A stretch of 41,227 bases of DNA from Hyphomicrobiales bacterium (GTDB taxonomy: Bacteria > Pseudomonadota > Alphaproteobacteria > Rhizobiales > Xanthobacteraceae), in NCBI GenBank assembly GCA_003140315.1, contig PLJS01000118.1:1-41227 (forward strand), in the 5' to 3' direction. The notes under the pieces were generated by a model. The model had not been told where the DNA came from. It ran no database searches and saw nothing but the letters and a program-made list of their open reading frames with translations. Positions 34,110 through 41,227 of this stretch are shown piece after piece (within the stretch, counting starts at the first letter, position 1; each line of letters starts with the position of its first letter). The position numbers and the translations under genes were made by a program.

Positions 34110-34799
34110 TCAGGCCGCGACTTCCTCGATCAGCGTCGGGTCGTCCTTCGGTGTACGCGAACTGTTGATGCGCTTGGACACGGGCCATTTGCGAAGCACG
34201 TCCTCGGGCGCGGGCTTCATAAGTTCGGCGGCTTCGTCCGGCGTGCCGTTCATCCATTGATCGAACTGGTGCTTCTCAAGAACGACCGGCATCCGGTCAT
34301 GCACTTCCGCCACGAACCTGTTCGGCTCGGTGATGACCATAGCACAGGACTTGATGGTTTGGTTCTCGGCCCGGTCGTTCCAGGTCTCGCAAAGGGCGGC
34401 GACCGTCATCACCTGACCGTCCCTGCGGGTGAAGTACCACGGCTGGGGCTTTTCTTTCTTGTCGTTCGGGTTATTCCAGTGCCACTCGTAGTAACCCGAG
34501 ACGGGCATCAAACAGCGGCCCTTCTTGAAGGCGTCCCGAAAGAACGGCTTGGTCCTGACGGTCTCGGCCCGTGCATTGAATGATGCGAGCTTGGTGGATT
34601 CCTTGAGCGACTTGCTCCACCAGCGGGGCACAAGGCCCCAGCGCATGCGGTCGAACTTCCGCCCCTTCAAGATGACCCCAACCTCATCGGTGGGGCAGAC
34701 GTTGAAGCTGCCCGGCCAATTCCGGGCCAGCTCGTCGATCATCGCGTAGTACGCGTAGATCTCGTCCCAAGTGTACAAATCGGTGAAGCGTCCGCACAT
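34110..34799 (-). CDS. yedK: SRAP-domain protein (YedK/HMCES family abasic-site DNA-protein crosslinker)
   Basis: A 229-aa SOS-response-associated protein. All family active-site elements are visible: Cys2 exposed after Met removal (MCGRF), FNARAET with the conserved Asn, PVSGYYEWHW with the conserved Glu, and EVHDRMPVVL with the conserved His. Known members shield abasic sites in single-stranded DNA by a thiazolidine crosslink through Cys2. The length fits the family and the gene looks intact. Neighbours are a DUF5131 fragment and short hypothetical genes. Confidence 0.92.
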   Translation of the reverse strand: MCGRFTDLYTWDEIYAYYAMIDELARNWPGSFNVCPTDEVGVILKGRKFDRMRWGLVPRWWSKSLKESTKLASFNARAETVRTKPFFRDAFKKGRCLMPVSGYYEWHWNNPNDKKEKPQPWYFTRRDGQVMTVAALCETWNDRAENQTIKSCAMVITEPNRFVAEVHDRMPVVLEKHQFDQWMNGTPDEAAELMKPAPEDVLRKWPVSKRINSSRTPKDDPTLIEEVAA

Positions 34800-34830
34800 A
34801 GGTTAGATATGGCAAATCCCGCGCAGGAAG

Positions 34831-35013
34831 CTACCCGACTTTCTTCCCGCCGCCCCAAGTCATCGTCGGGCCGCCGCAGCCCGAGGGTTTCTCGACGAGC
34901 CACTCGATGGCGATTTCGTCATCGGCCTTAATCTGCTTACACGGTCGTCCAAAGGCGTCGACCACGTCGCGCGCTCCGAGAGCTGCGACACCAAGCAGCC
35001 TGATGTATTTCAT
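34831..35013 (-). CDS. Small hypothetical protein, 60 aa
   Basis: A 60-aa frame starts at 35013 behind GGGGAGAG. It reads MKYIRLLGVAALGARDVVDAF with a CKQIKADDEIAIEWLVEKP centre and a glycine-rich end with a CGGP motif. I do not recognise it. Hydrophobic and charged residues are distributed like a real small cytosolic protein. It lies between SRAP and the amidohydrolase on the same strand. Confidence 0.45.
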   Translation of the reverse strand: MKYIRLLGVAALGARDVVDAFGRPCKQIKADDEIAIEWLVEKPSGCGGPTMTWGGGKKVG

Positions 35014-35089
35014 GGCTTCTCTCCCCACCTTGCGCGCCCGCGGGTTGGATGCGGGCGATGCCAGAAACTTGTCAGCAATGACTATGCCA

Positions 35090-36498
35090 TCAGCGGGCCG
35101 TCCCCGACATCGGCTGCCAGCCGGGCGTCGGCTTGAGGTCGGGACGTCGTACGAACAACCGTGCCCATGCGGATTCGGACACAAGCTGCGCCTCCGCGAC
35201 CGTTGCCTCCTCGTCCATGGTGAGCACGGTACCGTCGCGCATCAACCATTGGCCATCGACCATGACGTCGGTGACGTCGCGCCCCTGCCCCTGGTGCACG
35301 AAGGTCGAGACGACACGCAGCCGCGGCACCAGATGCGCCCGACGGAAGTCGATCATGATCAGGTCGGCCTTGTAGCCTTGCTCCAGCGAGCCGCCATCCG
35401 GAATCCCCATCGCGCGATACCCGTTCACGGTTGCCCAGCGCATCGCCTGCTCCGGCGTCGGCTGACGGCCGTCCTCGCGGCGGACACGCTCCATGAACAG
35501 GCCGGTGCGCATCACCTCCACCATGTCCTCGGCCATGTTGTCGCTGCCCATGCCGATGTTGCAGCCGAATTCCTGCAAGTCGTGGATGCGCGGACTGAGC
35601 CCGCGCCGTGCCGCGATGCAGGCGTTGAAGGCCACGTTGGTATGCGCCTCTCCGAGGAGCCGCTCCTCTTCCCGTACCATGCAGCGACAGTGCGCACAGA
35701 TGAGGCGATCGTTCAGGAAACCGATGTCGGCGAGATATTCGGTCGGCTTACGGTTGCGAATTTTCTCGACTGCGGAGACTTCGCCCCAAATCTGGTTCAG
35801 GTGAATCGTCGCGACAGTGTCGAGCTTGTCCTGCAGTGCGCGCAGCTTGCGCAGAAGATCGGGCGAGCACATGTCGGGCGCCCAAGCGGAAACGCTGCGA
35901 CAGTGATGCGGCCGTTGCGTGTGCCGTGCCACTTAGCGTGCAACGCCTCGATTTTGCGGATGCAGCTTTCGCCGAGCGCAGCATCCACATCAAATGGCCC
36001 CGGATCGCCGATATTGCCCTTGGCCTTGTCCCAGGCTTTCTCGCACAGCAGTAGACGCAACCCGGTATCGGCGATATTTTGCGCATAGTTCTCGACGTTA
36101 CTGCCGTCTTCCAAGACGGCCGTCGTGCCGCTGCGGATTGCTTCCAGTGCGGCAAGCCGCACCATCACGTTCATTTCTCCTATTGAAAGCTCCGGCACTG
36201 GCAACGGTGCCAGCCCGCTGCTGAATGGCGGTTTGTGGGACGGCGACAGATCCTCGTAGACGCCCTTGGCGATGATGAGCGTGAAATGCGTGTGGATGTT
36301 CGCAAAGCCCGGCATCACGACCTTGCCGGCGCCGTCCACCACCTGCGCGTCGGGAAAGCGCGCGACGATCTCTCGCGATGTGCCGACGGCGGCGATCTTG
36401 CTATCCTGGACCGCAACTGCCGCGTCATAATGGATGGCGTCGTCGCGGTCGACCGTCACCACGGTCGTGTCTTTGATGATTGTTGTATCCTGCGCCAC
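35090..36498 (-). pseudogene. TRZ/ATZ-family amidohydrolase with a single-base frameshift
   Basis: Two minus-strand frames together form one hydrolase of about 470 aa (start GTG 36498). The N-terminal frame carries FANIHTHFTL (metal ligands). The C-terminal frame carries IHLNQIW, ICAHCR, and GSDN (the Asp ligand), followed by the second sandwich half. They change frame at the GGG run at 35881-35883 (CCC on the plus strand). One extra G would give AFPLGAPDMCSPDLL and restore the protein. Relatives deaminate or dechlorinate triazines, purines and pyrimidines. It is divergent from the THI5-type transporter and has an intact relative at 39338. It is either a recent mutation or a base-call error. 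Confidence 0.75.
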
Positions 36499-36705
36499 TG
36501 TCCCGGTACCCCATCCTCATGCGCCAGCCGAGCGCCTTACCTTCGTATATTGCCGCAGACGCTCAACCGCGCTGCGGCGAGCCGCCCAATCGGCCGCATC
36601 CCGCAGTCGACGCGATAGATCAGCGTGTGAGTTTTGCTCTCGAATTATCGACGTCGTCTGTTACGGTGTTGTAACCTGAACCTCGCCGGGCGCAGGAGAC
36701 CATCA
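36499..36705. promoter_or_regulatory. Divergent promoter region with a GTTAC-n6-GTAAC palindrome
   Basis: These 207 bp separate the divergent amidohydrolase and binding-protein genes. A perfect inverted repeat, GTTAC-GGTGTT-GTAAC, spans 36660-36675, about 30 bp before the binding-protein start. This is a typical operator position for a repressor. Clear -35/-10 boxes are not evident. Confidence 0.4.
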
Positions 36706-37707
36706 ATGAAACACGCAGTCCGTGTATTCGCGTTCTTGGCCACAACCGCAGTCTGGCCCATGGCCGTCGCAACTTCGGCAGGCGCGGCCGACAAGGTTCG
36801 TTTCCAGACCGACTGGCTGCCGTCGGGTGAGCATGCCATGTATTACGGCGGCTGGCAGAAGGGCATTTTCGCCGAGGAAGGCATCGATGTCACCATCACG
36901 CGCGGCTACGGCTCCGGCGATACGGTCACGAAACTTGCGAGCGGTGCGTTCGACTTCGGCGTTGCCGACATCGCATCGGTGTTGACCGCGCGCGCCCGCC
37001 AGAATGTGCCGGTCAAGACCATCGCGGCGCTGTACAACCAGTCGCCCCACTCGCTGTTCGTGCTCAAGAGCTCCGGCATCACCAACTTCAAGGGACTCGA
37101 AGGCAAGAAGATCGGCATCACGCCGGGCAACAGCCACAAATTCTATTTCCCTAAAGTCGCGGAGAGATCCGGCACTGACCCGAGCAAGATCGTCTGGGTG
37201 AACATGGACGGGGCCGCGATGGCGGCGCAACTGATCGCCAAGAACATCGACGCGGCGCCGTTCTATTCCATTCATCATTATTACATCAACAAGGCCGCGA
37301 AGGCAGCCGGCGAGGAGATCATTCCCCTGCCGTTCGTCGAGGTCGGCTTCAAGATCTACGCGGCCACGATCATCGCGACCGACGAAACCATCGCCAAGAA
37401 GCCCGATCTCACGCGGCGTTTCCTGCGCGCAATCAAGCGTTCGTTCGAGTGGGCGCGTGATAATCCGGAAGAGGCTTGCAAGGCGCATATCCAGAAAGTG
37501 CCCGAAGTAGCGCTCGACGACTGCGTCCACAGCGTGAGCGCAGTGATGACGTTCGTATTCAACGATCACGAGAAGCAGTTCGGCTGGGGCAAGATCTCGC
37601 CGGAGCGGCTTGCGACCACTTGGCAGGCCGTCGCGGAGTCGCAGGATCTGGATCCGAAATGGGATCCCAACCAGGCGTTCGACCTGTCTCTCATTCCGGA
37701 CAAGTGA
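36706..37707 (+). CDS. NMT1/THI5-like ABC substrate-binding protein (exported)
   Basis: A 333-aa periplasmic receptor. The ATG at 36706 follows CAGGAGA at a good distance, ruling out the longer frame. A signal peptide covers about residues 1-27, ending TSAGA. The mature start (VRFQTDWLPSGEHAMYYGGW followed by QKGIFAEEGIDV) and the DFGVADIASVL segment are typical of ThiY/NMT1-type receptors, which bind pyrimidine thiamine precursors and related compounds. Unlike the three signal-less paralogues, it is normally exported and directly precedes its ATPase and permease. The nearby TRZ/ATZ hydrolases support an N-heterocyclic ligand. Confidence 0.9.
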   Translation: MKHAVRVFAFLATTAVWPMAVATSAGAADKVRFQTDWLPSGEHAMYYGGWQKGIFAEEGIDVTITRGYGSGDTVTKLASGAFDFGVADIASVLTARARQNVPVKTIAALYNQSPHSLFVLKSSGITNFKGLEGKKIGITPGNSHKFYFPKVAERSGTDPSKIVWVNMDGAAMAAQLIAKNIDAAPFYSIHHYYINKAAKAAGEEIIPLPFVEVGFKIYAATIIATDETIAKKPDLTRRFLRAIKRSFEWARDNPEEACKAHIQKVPEVALDDCVHSVSAVMTFVFNDHEKQFGWGKISPERLATTWQAVAESQDLDPKWDPNQAFDLSLIPDK

Positions 37708-37776
37708 TCGGGATCCGATGTTGCGATACCTCAGCCGCCGGCGGTTCGCGCGCGAGAGAGCATCGGCGGCGGTAGC

Positions 37777-38547
37777 GTGATCGTCCTCGACCATGTGGCC
37801 AAGACCTTCGTCACGCGCGGCGGCGAGCAGGTCGCGGCCATCTCTGACGTGTCGCTCGAAGTCCGGCGCAACGAATTCGTCTGCCTGGTCGGGGCATCGG
37901 GTTGCGGCAAGTCGACCTTGCTCCGGCTGGTCGCCGGCCTGGTGGCGCCGACCGGGGGCAGGGTGTCGATCGGCGGCGCCACAGTGACCGAGCCGCGCGA
38001 CGATACGGGCATCGTCTTCCAGGCGCCGACCTTGCTCCCCTGGGCGAGTATTCTTGACAACGTTCTGTTTCCGCTCGACATGATGCGAAAACTCGACGCG
38101 TCCGGCCGCGCACGCGCGCGCGATCTTCTGGCGCTGGTCGGGCTTTCAGGCTTCGAAAGCAAATATCCGCGCGAACTGTCCGGCGGCATGCAGCAGCGCG
38201 CCGGAATTTGCCGCGCGCTGGTGCATGATCCCGACATCCTGCTGATGGACGAGCCGTTCGGCGCACTCGACGCGCTGACGCGCGAGGAACTCACGATCGA
38301 GCTAATGCGCATCTGGCAGGAACGGCCGAAAACGATCCTGTTCGTCACCCATTCGATCCCCGAAGCGGTGCTGCTTGCCGACCGGGTGGTCGTGATGTCG
38401 GCCCGGCCCGGCCGCGTTGCCGAAATCATCGACGTAGAGCTGCCCCGCCCACGCGACTTCGACATGGAGGCCCGCAGTGAATTCCAGGACGCCACGCGCC
38501 GGACCCGAGAGCTTATCTTCGGTGGCCGCAGCGCCCGAGCCAATTAA
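37777..38547 (+). CDS. SsuB/TauB/ThiZ-type ABC transporter ATP-binding protein
   Basis: A 256-aa ATPase with a GTG start at 37777. Walker A is GASGCGKST near residue 40, the signature is LSGGMQQRAGICRAL, Walker B is LLMDEPFGALD and the switch is VTHSIPEAV. The Q-loop and D-loop are normal. It serves the binding protein upstream and the permease downstream. The permease gene overlaps its 3' end. Confidence 0.92.
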   Translation: MIVLDHVAKTFVTRGGEQVAAISDVSLEVRRNEFVCLVGASGCGKSTLLRLVAGLVAPTGGRVSIGGATVTEPRDDTGIVFQAPTLLPWASILDNVLFPLDMMRKLDASGRARARDLLALVGLSGFESKYPRELSGGMQQRAGICRALVHDPDILLMDEPFGALDALTREELTIELMRIWQERPKTILFVTHSIPEAVLLADRVVVMSARPGRVAEIIDVELPRPRDFDMEARSEFQDATRRTRELIFGGRSARAN

Positions 38548-39328
38548 GAAGCGGCGTCACGCGCGGCTCGCGGCCGACATCGCGCAGCCGGTCGCGGCGC
38601 TCATCATCTTTGTCATCCTGTGGGAATTGATCTGTCGCGCGTTCCATGTGCCGGCCTATCTTGTACCCGCACCATCGGCGATCTGGACTGATACGTTGAA
38701 GCTCGCAGGGCCTGTTGCGGTGCACACGCTCGCCACCACCCAGACCGTGCTGCTTGGCTTTCTCGCGTCGCTCATCGTCAGCCTGCCGCTGGCGGTCCTC
38801 ATCACCGCCTCGCCCACGATCGCGAACACGGTCTATCCGCTGCTGGTGCTGACCCAGTCGATCCCCAAGGTGGCGCTTGCGCCGATCCTTGTCGTGATTC
38901 TCGGGAGCAATGAATTGCCGCGCGTCGTCGTGACCTTCCTGGTGGCCTTCTTTCCGCTCGTACTTTCAATCGCCGCCGGCATCACGGCGGTTCCACCCGA
39001 ACTGATCGAACTCGGCCGCGCCTGCCGCGCCAGCAAATGGCGCGAACTGTGGCGCATCCGGCTGCCCTACGCGGTGCCCTTCATATTCAGCGGCCTCAAG
39101 GCGGCAATCACGCTCTCGGTCGTCGGCGCGGTGGTGGGTGAGTTCGTCAATGCCGACCGCGGACTCGGATATCTGATCGTGACCTCGACGGCCTTCTTCC
39201 AGGTGCCGCTCGCGTGGGGGGCGCTCGTCCTGCTATCGCTCCTCGGGATCATCCTGTTTCAGGCCGTGGTGATCGTCGAGCAGGTGTTCTTCCCCTGGGC
39301 GATCGACTCGGACAAACAGACCATTTGA
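38477..39328 (+). CDS. SsuC/TauC/ThiX-type ABC transporter permease
   Basis: A 283-aa inner-membrane permease with about six membrane segments and the coupling loop around ELIELGRACRASKWRELWRI. The GTG start at 38477 overlaps the ATPase gene by 71 bp. A GTG at 38522 (MAAAPEPIKK) is an alternative with a shorter overlap. Both leave the first membrane segment (residues ~40-60) intact. The amidohydrolase begins 9 bp downstream, so transporter and enzyme are one operon. Confidence 0.91.
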   Translation: MNSRTPRAGPESLSSVAAAPEPIKKRRHARLAADIAQPVAALIIFVILWELICRAFHVPAYLVPAPSAIWTDTLKLAGPVAVHTLATTQTVLLGFLASLIVSLPLAVLITASPTIANTVYPLLVLTQSIPKVALAPILVVILGSNELPRVVVTFLVAFFPLVLSIAAGITAVPPELIELGRACRASKWRELWRIRLPYAVPFIFSGLKAAITLSVVGAVVGEFVNADRGLGYLIVTSTAFFQVPLAWGALVLLSLLGIILFQAVVIVEQVFFPWAIDSDKQTI

Positions 39329-39337
39329 GGAATCACC

Positions 39338-40876
39338 ATGGCGGACAAGCGCGCAACCGTTATTCGCGGAGGTCGGCTCGTCGGTACGGGCGGCCGTCGC
39401 GCCGAATTGGCCGACATCCTGATCGTTGGCGATAGCGTCGCCGAGGTCGGGCCAGCCGGTTTGGCGGCACCCGCGGATGCGATAGTGATCGATGCGCGCG
39501 ACCGGCTGATGCATCCCGGTCTGATCAATGCCCATACGCATGGCCACGGGAATCTCGCCAAAGGAATGGGCGATCGCTGGACTCTCGAATTGCTGCTCGC
39601 GGCCGGACCGTGGATCACCGGCAGCCGCACGCTCGAGGACAAATACCTCAGCACCTATGTCGGCGCGATCGAGATGCTGCTGAAGGGCTGCACCGCCTGC
39701 TACGACCTGACCGTCGAATTCCCGCTCCCGTCCGTGGATGGGCTCGACGCCTGCGGCCGTGCGTATGCGGATGCCGGCATGCGCGCCGTGCTGGCGCCGA
39801 TGGTCGCCGAGTTCAGCTTCTTCGAGTCAATTCCCGGCCTGATCGACGCGCTCCCGCCGGCCATGCAGAAGGAAGTCGAGCGCCTGCGGCTTGCGCCCAG
39901 CGACGCGACGCTCAATGCGATGCGGCAATCCATGCAGAGCTGGGCGTTCGACCGCGAGTATATCCGCCCCGCGGTCGCGCCTACCATTCCGCATCACTGC
40001 TCCGACGACTTCATGCGCAAATGCGCGACGCTGGCGCGCGAATTCGCGGTCGGACTACACAGCCACGTTCAGGAATCGAAGGCACAGGTGATGGTCGGCC
40101 TGAAGCGCTATGGCAAGACGCAGACCGCGCACCTGCAGGATTTGGGCTTGCTCGGGCCAGATTTTACAGTGGGCCACGGCGTATGGCTCGATCATGACGA
40201 CATGAGCCGTCTTGGCGATCACGGCGCATCGGTCGCACACAATCCGGGCAGCAACATGCGGCTGGGCAACGGCCTTGCCGACATCCGGGCGATGCTGGAA
40301 CGCAAGGTGAATGTCGGCATCGGCACAGACGGAGCCAACTGCTCCGACAATCTCAACATGTACGAGTCGATGCGGCTCGCCTCAATGGTCTCGAAGACGC
40401 AAGGGCCGGATACCGACCGCTGGCTCACCACTGGCGAAGTCTTCGCGGCGGCGACCGAGGGCAGCGCACGCGCGCTTGGGTTCGGCGACAGGCTCGGCCG
40501 CATTGCTCCAGGCTACAAGGCCGATATCGTGCTTCTCGACCTGCACAATGTGAACTGGATGCCGTTCAACGACGCGGTCAATCAGCTCGTCCACACCGAG
40601 GATGGCTCAGCCGTTCGCTCCGTCATGATAGGCGGACGCCTGGTGGTCGAGGACAGCCGCATGGTTGGCGTCAACATGGCGGCACTCGCGCGACGGGTGG
40701 AGGAAGCCCGCGCCCGGCTCGAAGGCGCGACGCTACCGAACAGGCAATTGTTCGAGCGGGTCGAACAGGTCGTCAACAGCTTCTGTCCGGGGCTTGCGAA
40801 GATGCCGTATCACATCGACCGCTTTGGCGGCGGGCACCATGGGCATGAGCATGCAGATTGGGCGCGGCGAAGGTGA
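39338..40876 (+). CDS. TRZ/ATZ-family amidohydrolase (aminohydrolase/deaminase)
   Basis: A 512-aa intact metal-dependent hydrolase of the atrazine-chlorohydrolase / cytosine- and guanine-deaminase group. Visible ligands are INAHTHGHGN near residue 66, LHSHVQES (His plus Glu, near 245), VGHGVWLD and IGTDGANCSDNLN near 330. Both beta-sandwich halves are present. A His-rich end (GGGHHGHEH) is unusual and might bind metal. It immediately follows the THI5-type ABC transporter, so it probably hydrolyses or deaminates the imported compound. The exact substrate cannot be assigned. Confidence 0.9.
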   Translation: MADKRATVIRGGRLVGTGGRRAELADILIVGDSVAEVGPAGLAAPADAIVIDARDRLMHPGLINAHTHGHGNLAKGMGDRWTLELLLAAGPWITGSRTLEDKYLSTYVGAIEMLLKGCTACYDLTVEFPLPSVDGLDACGRAYADAGMRAVLAPMVAEFSFFESIPGLIDALPPAMQKEVERLRLAPSDATLNAMRQSMQSWAFDREYIRPAVAPTIPHHCSDDFMRKCATLAREFAVGLHSHVQESKAQVMVGLKRYGKTQTAHLQDLGLLGPDFTVGHGVWLDHDDMSRLGDHGASVAHNPGSNMRLGNGLADIRAMLERKVNVGIGTDGANCSDNLNMYESMRLASMVSKTQGPDTDRWLTTGEVFAAATEGSARALGFGDRLGRIAPGYKADIVLLDLHNVNWMPFNDAVNQLVHTEDGSAVRSVMIGGRLVVEDSRMVGVNMAALARRVEEARARLEGATLPNRQLFERVEQVVNSFCPGLAKMPYHIDRFGGGHHGHEHADWARRR

Positions 40877-40991
40877 GAGGACACAGAACAGGATCGACTA
40901 CAATGGGCCCGAGGCGTTCGCCGCCGAGCTTCGTCGAGGCTTCGAGATGAATGGCGAACTTTTTCGTACATTAGAAATGAAGGAAGAATGA
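40872..40991 (+). pseudogene. Possible C-terminal remnant of a TctC/Bug-type binding protein
   Basis: A frame overlapping the end of the amidohydrolase continues as NGPEAFAAELRRGFEMNGEL followed by FRTLEMKEE and a stop at 40989-40991. The pattern (FAA.LR..F......L..L.MKEE) resembles the last helix of tripartite tricarboxylate transporter receptors. No upstream part is present. This is a tentative call. Confidence 0.35.
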
Positions 40992-41227
40992 CCGCCGATT
41001 TCGTCGCGCGGAACGCTTGGCGGCCAGGCTCGCGAACATTGCCGGTAAGCGGTTAGTCACGCGAAGGGCCATGTGTGGACGGCTCCGCGTTGGCAAGGGC
41101 TTTCTTCACGTTTGCAGGATTGGTCGGTGCATGTGTTCGGCCTTTGGATGCGGTTCACACGGCCGCTGGCCATAATGCCCTCCGCGGATAAGGTCCCGGT
41201 CAAAAGGTCGCATTCGACAATGCGCTG
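40992..41227. other. Gene-free right edge
   Basis: No gene is supported. The segment includes the right copy of the terminal inverted repeat and then unrelated sequence to the window edge. Confidence 0.4.
41065..41087 (-). repeat. Right copy of the 23-bp inverted repeat
   Basis: This is the exact reverse complement of bases 1-23. The sequence continues for 140 bp to the window edge, which would correspond to DNA left of base 1 if the repeat is longer. Confidence 0.85.

Noticed and set aside
36499-36705. A thiamine-pyrophosphate riboswitch before the THI5-type receptor
   Set aside because: I could not find the conserved THI-box sequences in this 207-bp region.

Overview
The window looks like a 41.2-kb piece of a high-GC alphaproteobacterial chromosome. 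It is probably from the Bradyrhizobium / Rhodopseudomonas / Afipia group (Hyphomicrobiales). This is inferred from gene families, codon bias and intergenic repeats, not from a marker gene. I see no rRNA, tRNA, CRISPR array, phage structural gene or intact transposase. A 23-bp sequence at bases 1-23 recurs perfectly inverted at 41065-41087, so both window edges lie in a repeat.

Layout. (1) 0.26-5.3 kb: a PhoH-family ATPase, an orphan TRAP-type binding protein beside a membrane GGDEF-EAL protein, and a frameshifted small exported protein. (2) 5.4-15.6 kb, minus strand: a tight ten-gene operon. It encodes a complete branched-chain-amino-acid-type ABC transporter, a three-subunit molybdenum hydroxylase (2Fe-2S, Mo and FAD subunits), an alpha/beta hydrolase and a signal-less periplasmic-binding-protein-fold (PBP) protein. 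(3) 15.6-17.5 kb: gene-free DNA with two dense clusters of hairpins. (4) 17.5-21.9 kb, minus strand: a flavin monooxygenase resembling the pyridine-ring-opening MHPC oxygenase, a NiaP-like MFS carrier, an amidohydrolase and a small HD hydrolase. (5) 22-23.5 kb: a graveyard of gene fragments. (6) 23.45-32.89 kb: a catabolic block that splits a DUF5131 (phage Gp37/Gp68) gene. It holds a 6-hydroxynicotinate-3-monooxygenase-like enzyme plus an isochorismatase-type amidase (minus strand). Diverging from them are two more signal-less PBP-fold proteins and a polyamine-type ABC transporter (plus strand). (7) 33-35 kb: small accessory genes, including an SRAP/YedK protein. (8) 35.1-41 kb: two TRZ/ATZ-type amidohydrolases, one with a frameshift, flank a nitrate/sulfonate/thiamine-precursor-type ABC transporter.

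Taken together, the enzymes look like machinery for importing and dismantling an N-heteroaromatic (pyridine- or pyrimidine-like) compound: ring hydroxylation, mono-oxygenation, ring opening, then amide and C-N hydrolysis. This is inference; no substrate can be read from the sequence. The least explained element is a set of three paralogous PBP-fold proteins without signal peptides, each embedded among catabolic genes. They may be cytosolic enzymes or sensors rather than transport receptors. No dedicated transcription factor is encoded anywhere in the window.
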